DNA of 23,598 nt, taken from NCBI GenBank assembly GCA_020723045.1, contig DYJQ01000003.1, positions 1-23,598 of the forward strand, in the 5' to 3' direction. Made by a program: the position numbers and the translations under genes. The stretch is from Candidatus Micrarchaeum sp. (GTDB lineage Archaea > Micrarchaeota > Micrarchaeia > CAILAH01). Position 1 is the stretch's first letter. Every line of letters begins with the position of its first letter. The notes below the pieces were generated by a model, which had not been told where the DNA came from, ran no database searches, and was given only the letters and a program-made list of their open reading frames with translations. This document shows positions 22,267 through 23,598 of the stretch, one piece after another.

Positions 22267-22482
22267 ATGAAAGGTATTGAACCAGGAAGGGTTTGCGTTA
22301 AGTTGAGGGGAAGGGACGCTGGCAGCAAGTGTATAATAAAAGAGGTTATAGACCACAACTTTGTAGAAGTGATCTCCTCCCGCAAGAAGAAGGCTCGCCG
22401 CCTTAATATATCGCATCTTGAGCTTCTTGATATGGTTGCTGACCTTTCTAGCGAGAGCGATATTGAGAAGGCACTTGCGTGA
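22267..22482 (+). CDS. rpl14e: 50S ribosomal protein eL14
   Basis: An archaeal/eukaryotic large-subunit protein. The 71-aa protein begins with the KOW-like EPGRVCVKLRGRDAGSKCII and continues VEVISSRKKKARRLNISHLE, the archaeal short form. GGGTGATG lies upstream of the ATG. It is the last gene of the long plus-strand run. In many archaea cbf5/truB follows, but here ftsY converges from the other strand after 23 bp. Confidence 0.92.
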   Translation: MKGIEPGRVCVKLRGRDAGSKCIIKEVIDHNFVEVISSRKKKARRLNISHLELLDMVADLSSESDIEKALA

Positions 22483-22505
22483 AGAGTAAGCGATGCACTT
22501 TTGTA

Positions 22506-23598
22506 TTAGATGATTTTATCTATGATGAAAGTAGGGTCAAACTTTTGCAGGTCTTCATACCGCTGGCCCACACCGATATATATTATCGGCACGCCCGTCT
22601 CCTTAACTATTGAGATGGCAGTACCGCCCTTCGCATCGCAATCGGCTTTTGTGAGTATAATCCCATCGAGCCGTATTGTATCGTTGAATCTCTTTACCTG
22701 CTGGTAAAGCGAGTTCCCAGCCAACGACTCACCGATGAATATCTTTATATCGGGCCTTGCTATCCTATTGATTTTCTCGAGCTCCTTAAGCAGGTTAAAA
22801 TTAGTATCTTGTCTCCCAGCGCTATCGATGAGCACCACATCTATCCCATTCGCTTCAGCATGCTTTATTGCATCAAACGCGACTGCAGCTGCATCACCAC
22901 CGTAATCATGCCGTATTACCCTCACACCCAGCCTTCTGCCGTGCTCCTCTGTTTGCTCAATGGCAGCAGCTCTAAACGTGTCAGATGCCGATATGACCAC
23001 ACTAAGCCCCGCGTTCATTAGCATCTTTGCCACCTTTGCGATTGTTGTGGTTTTGCCTGCGCCGTTCGGTCCCACAAATAGGATTTTGCACGGTCTGCTG
23101 TGCCCTTTCACTTTCTCTACAAGGTCAAACGGCTCATTCTTACCGAATGCCTCCTCAAGAAATACCTGGCGTAGCACACCCTTTATCTCCCTCTCAAGGT
23201 CATCACTAGACCCGTACTCCTTGTCAGCAAGCCTCTCGCTTATCCTATTGCACACTCCCCGGGCCACATCTGGATGCACATCTGATTGTATGAGCGAAAA
23301 CTCTAGTTCAGTAGCAATCTCCTCTACCTTTTCCCTGCTGAGCCTTATCTTACGCAGTACAATCCTCTTGAGATGGTCTGTAATCCCAACCTTTACCTTG
23401 ATTCCGTCATCTGCTTTTCCTTCTTTGAGCTCATGAGTTTGCTTATGCGCTTCTGCTAGTGGTGCTTTTTTCTCATCTCCTTTTACTATGAGTGTTGCGT
23501 TCTCCTTCTCTCTTTTTTTCTCCTCGCTTTTCTGTGCATGCTCTTGTTCAATCTTTTTCTCTTCCTTCAGCGCCGCAACCCTTGTATCTCTCTCTAAT
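22506..23598 (-). CDS. ftsY: SRP receptor GTPase FtsY, 5' end outside the window
   Basis: The membrane receptor that docks SRP54. The visible 363 codons contain an extended Lys/Glu-rich A region (for example KEEKKIEQEHAQKSEEKKRE), the N domain (LRKIRLSREKVEEIATELEF), and the GTPase domain with VGPNGAGKTTT, DTFRAAAIEQ, DSAGRQDTN, TKADCDAKGGTAIS and the C-terminal YIGVGQRYEDLQKFDP ending IIDKII. The frame stays open to the last base of the window, so the gene continues. The GTG at 23279 is internal, since conserved N-domain sequence lies upstream of it. It is convergent with rpl14e. Confidence 0.96.
   Translation of the reverse strand, partial: LERDTRVAALKEEKKIEQEHAQKSEEKKREKENATLIVKGDEKKAPLAEAHKQTHELKEGKADDGIKVKVGITDHLKRIVLRKIRLSREKVEEIATELEFSLIQSDVHPDVARGVCNRISERLADKEYGSSDDLEREIKGVLRQVFLEEAFGKNEPFDLVEKVKGHSRPCKILFVGPNGAGKTTTIAKVAKMLMNAGLSVVISASDTFRAAAIEQTEEHGRRLGVRVIRHDYGGDAAAVAFDAIKHAEANGIDVVLIDSAGRQDTNFNLLKELEKINRIARPDIKIFIGESLAGNSLYQQVKRFNDTIRLDGIILTKADCDAKGGTAISIVKETGVPIIYIGVGQRYEDLQKFDPTFIIDKII

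Overview
This window is archaeal chromosomal DNA. It carries an archaeal-order ribosomal protein operon containing archaeal/eukaryotic-only proteins (eS4, eL32, eL19, eL34, eL14), SecY, SRP54 and FtsY, the general transcription factor TFE, a histone, and an intron-containing tRNA. TATA boxes often lie about 27 nt before start codons, which implies many leaderless transcripts. Other genes use a GGTG-type Shine-Dalgarno. The gene order (secY-adk-EMC3-like-rpl34e-cmk-rpl14e) and compact spacing suggest a euryarchaeal or DPANN-type lineage. I cannot place it more exactly from sequence alone.

Layout. Positions 1-4.3 kb, minus strand: an unresolved partial ORF at the left edge, srp54, a membrane-anchored thioredoxin-fold protein, a family 2 membrane glycosyltransferase and tfe. 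Positions 4.3-4.5 kb, minus strand: a tRNA-Arg(TCG) interrupted by two introns, one in the anticodon loop and one in the T-loop. Positions 4.5-7.9 kb, plus strand: an HD-domain hydrolase, a HerA-like ATPase behind a duplicated promoter block, an RNase HIII-type RNase H and a small unknown protein. Positions 7.9-9.4 kb, minus strand: a Hef/FANCM-type helicase without nuclease domain, divergent from a histone gene at 9.4 kb. Positions 9.65-12.2 kb look eroded: a frameshifted gene remnant, a corA with one frameshift, and an orphan gene whose 3' end is a 43-bp tandem duplication. Positions 12.2-22.5 kb, plus strand: one long run S17-L14-L24-S4e-L5-S14-S8-L6-L32e-L19e-L18-S5-L30-L15-secY-adk-EMC3/DUF106-L34e-cmk-L14e. 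Position 22.5 kb to the right edge, minus strand: ftsY, open at its 5' end.

How the genes work together. Most of the window is translation plus co-translational membrane targeting. Ribosomal proteins, SecY and the Oxa1-superfamily EMC3-like protein are co-transcribed, and the SRP GTPase pair SRP54/FtsY lies at the two ends. The central block is DNA and RNA-DNA maintenance (HerA-like, RNase HIII, Hef, histone). The most unusual feature is the two-intron tRNA-Arg: both introns can be folded into bulge-helix-bulge motifs, and removing them leaves a near-perfect 74-nt cloverleaf.
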